Source: Weissella halotolerans DSM 20190 (GTDB lineage: Bacteria; Bacillota; Bacilli; Lactobacillales; Lactobacillaceae). Taken from it: DNA of 64,000 nucleotides. The notes under the pieces are model-generated. The model made no database searches. It saw nothing but the letters and a program-made list of their open reading frames with translations, and was not told where the DNA came from. Below are positions 62,571 to 64,000 of the stretch, piece by piece (position 1 is the stretch's first letter; every line of letters starts with the position of its first letter). The position numbers and the translations under genes were made by a program. The stretch spans positions 310,001 to 374,000 of the forward strand of contig NZ_ATUU01000001.1 of NCBI RefSeq assembly GCF_000420365.1, in the 5' to 3' direction.

Positions 62571-63770
62571 TTAACCAGCCAAACCAACAATAACGTCACC
62601 AACTTGAGCGAAGCCGACACGTGACCAACCGGCATTCATTAACCAGTTACGATGGCCAGGTGCACCAATCATATTGGTTTCATTGTACCAAGCTTGGACA
62701 ACCGTACTTCCTGCTCCAAAGCCCATTGCAATAACCTCATTTCCTGTATGGAAATGGTCAGCCGGAATTTGGTGCCCATTATTATAAATTTGTTGTGCTC
62801 GATTACGAGCCTGAGCAGCTAGATTAGCATCCCACTGCACGGGGGCCAAGCCCTTGCTAGACCGCAACTGATTCATCGCATTTGCAGTTGCATCCCCTTG
62901 ATTAGGTGCAGGTTGCACATTTAATTGTGGTTGCTGCTGGTGAGTAGCTGCTTGCTCTGATGACTGCTTAGCAGCCTGTGCATTGGCCGCAGCGGTTGCA
63001 GCAGCCCGTTCTTTAGCAGCTTGATCAGCGGCTGCTTGTGCGTTGGCCGATGCCGTTGCGGCAGCCTGTTCTTTAGCAGCTTGATCAGCGGCTGCCTGTG
63101 CGTTGGCCGATGCCGTTGCAGCAGCCTGTTCTTTAGCGGCTTGATCAGCGGCTGCCTGTGCGTTGGCCGATGCCGTTGCGGCAGCTTGTTCTTTAGCGGC
63201 TTGATCAGCGGCTGCCTGTGCGTTGGCCGATGCCGTTGCGGCAGCCTGTTCTTTAGCGGCTTGATCGGCGGCTGCTTGTGCATTGGCCGATGCCGTTGCG
63301 GCAGCCTGTTCTTTGGTGGTTTGGTCGGCTACGCTTGAAGAATCATTCGTCTCTTCAACCTGGCTTGATGCAGTCTGACTTGACTGTGTATCCCCTGCTG
63401 TCTCGTCAGCACGAACTAGCTTTTGTGCCAATGCTTGGGCCTCTTGACCAGTTAGCATAAGCGTTTGCCCGGCTAACACATGGTCAACATCTTGCAGATG
63501 AAAAGTAGTCGCAATTTCTTGGACTGACATACCTGTAGCTTGTGAAATCGCCCAGACCGTATCACCCTTGGCCAAGACATAATTTTTTAAGTCCTGCCCC
63601 TTAATTGCCTCTTTTACCTCTGTTACTGAATTGGCATGCCAATTCTCTGTCACACTATCCGCCGCAGCTTGCGTGCCCATGCTTTGCAAGAATACACCAC
63701 CAGCCAATAGGGTTAACGACCCTGTTAGCCAGCGCTTACCGGCCTTATACATTTTTTTATGTTCAATCAT
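62571..63770 (-). CDS. Secreted LysM protein with Ala-rich repeats and CAP domain
   Basis: A 399-residue secreted protein. The N-terminus KMYKAGKRW fits the KxYKxGKxW signal peptide, with a hydrophobic core to about residue 36. A LysM domain (about residues 60-107, NYVLAKGDTVWAISQATGMS) binds peptidoglycan. A Ser/Thr linker leads to six copies of a 20-residue Ala/Gln repeat (unit AAKEQAAATASANAQ with ADQAA). A C-terminal CAP/SCP domain follows (about 285-399; MNQLRSSKGLAPVQWDANLA, then HFHTGNEVIAMGFG and GAPGHRNWLMNAGWSRVGFA). CAP domains in bacteria are often wall-associated, with no fixed activity. GGAGA precedes the ATG. Confidence 0.9.
   Translation of the reverse strand: MIEHKKMYKAGKRWLTGSLTLLAGGVFLQSMGTQAAADSVTENWHANSVTEVKEAIKGQDLKNYVLAKGDTVWAISQATGMSVQEIATTFHLQDVDHVLAGQTLMLTGQEAQALAQKLVRADETAGDTQSSQTASSQVEETNDSSSVADQTTKEQAAATASANAQAAADQAAKEQAAATASANAQAAADQAAKEQAAATASANAQAAADQAAKEQAAATASANAQAAADQAAKEQAAATASANAQAAADQAAKERAAATAAANAQAAKQSSEQAATHQQQPQLNVQPAPNQGDATANAMNQLRSSKGLAPVQWDANLAAQARNRAQQIYNNGHQIPADHFHTGNEVIAMGFGAGSTVVQAWYNETNMIGAPGHRNWLMNAGWSRVGFAQVGDVIVGLAG
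62971..63333 (-). repeat. Six 60-base tandem repeats in the CAP-protein gene
   Basis: The unit is exactly 60 bases and encodes 20 residues (for example DQAAKEQAAATASAN + AQAAA). The four central copies are almost identical at DNA level; the outer two carry changes (TTKEQ at one end, AAKER and TAAAN at the other). This is a variable-number repeat by structure. The repeat also leaves the opposite strand open, which is a composition effect. Confidence 0.92.
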
Positions 63771-63907
63771 GAAGTTACTATCTCCTATTATGTTTAAACT
63801 TTAACTCTTTAAAGAATACACTAACTTCTTAAACATTTTGTTACAAACTTACAACAATTTTAGGATCTATCGACGCCAGTCTCAAACAGCTCCTATCCCA
63901 GCTGTGA

Positions 63908-64000
63908 TTACACAGATGGGTGAATAAAGTCTGCTGGTAATGGGGCCTTGACTGTTAGGTCTGTTTGGCTGAAGGGTAATATTAAGGAAACAGTATTCGA
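63908..64000 (-). CDS. C-terminal fragment of an unidentified protein
   Basis: On the minus strand the frame entering at 64000 stays open for 30 codons to a TAA at 63908 and reads VSLILPFSQTDLTVKAPLPA near its end. It is followed by an ACAGCT/AGCTGT inverted repeat. The residue mix looks coding, but 30 residues cannot identify a family, and chance is possible. Confidence 0.4.
   Translation of the reverse strand, partial: SNTVSLILPFSQTDLTVKAPLPADFIHPSV

Noticed and set aside
62971-63333. Regular 60-base repeats as a possible CRISPR array
   Set aside because: Units are contiguous, without spacers, and encode protein in frame.
63021-63338. Plus-strand frame of 105 codons rich in Cys and Gly opposite the CAP-protein repeats
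   Set aside because: It is the complement of the 60-base repeats; repeated phase keeps the frame open. No start signal.

Overview
The window is chromosomal DNA of a low-to-mid GC Gram-positive coccus or rod of the order Lactobacillales, most likely family Lactobacillaceae. An L-2-hydroxyisocaproate dehydrogenase that reads like the one I know from Weissella suggests Weissella or a close relative; this is recognition by eye, not a database result. Almost all genes lie on the minus strand. Only four (a Nudix hydrolase, a PlsC-like acyltransferase, a LexA-like regulator, an M29 aminopeptidase) run on the plus strand. I see no tRNA, rRNA, insertion sequence, prophage or CRISPR array.

Layout: 1-6.5 kb holds the end of a TPR protein, a tiny basic protein, a Nudix hydrolase and sbcCD. 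6.5-10.1 kb holds hicD and a translationally coupled thiD / ECF S-component / MFS operon. 10.2-14.9 kb holds hup, der, rpsA, cmk and a LysM membrane protein. 15-18.3 kb is a ribU-ypbB-recS module under an FMN riboswitch. 18.3-22.7 kb is the cvfB-xerD-ribT-scpA-scpB-rluB operon. 22.8-26.9 kb holds a shortened Na+/H+ antiporter, an orphan RelB/DinJ antitoxin and relA-dtd. 27-34.3 kb holds dnaE, a DUF2929 protein and cca-uup-folA. 34.5-41.2 kb holds glmS, an LCP protein, pyrH-frr, tsf and rpsB. 41.1-45.5 kb holds small housekeeping genes and the lexA-like gene. 45-50 kb holds rnz-recJ-apt and two unknown genes. 50-54.7 kb is the HrcA/CIRCE heat-shock operon hrcA-grpE-dnaK-dnaJ. 54.7-61 kb is an envelope region (GH25 lysozyme, glycosyltransferases, priming sugar transferase, TagD-like enzyme, with map inside). 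61-64 kb holds a PepS-type peptidase, a repeat-rich LysM/CAP secreted protein and the tail of another gene.

Most of this is conserved core genome, and gene order around scpAB/ribT, ypbB/recS, cmk/rpsA/der/hup and pyrH/frr/tsf/rpsB matches other Firmicutes. I found no unmistakable new multi-gene system. The most interesting signals are molecular oddities in core genes: a LexA homologue with no self-cleavage dyad and a palindrome between its promoter elements; a DnaJ without its zinc-finger domain; a GlmS whose catalytic cysteine is preceded by Met-Tyr; a CPA2 antiporter that seems to lack about two helices; an orphan antitoxin; and structured leaders before rpsB and glmS.

Limits: all functions come from reading motifs and family memory. 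Promoters and terminators were found by eye. Start codons were chosen from ribosome-binding-site spacing and overlap with neighbours.
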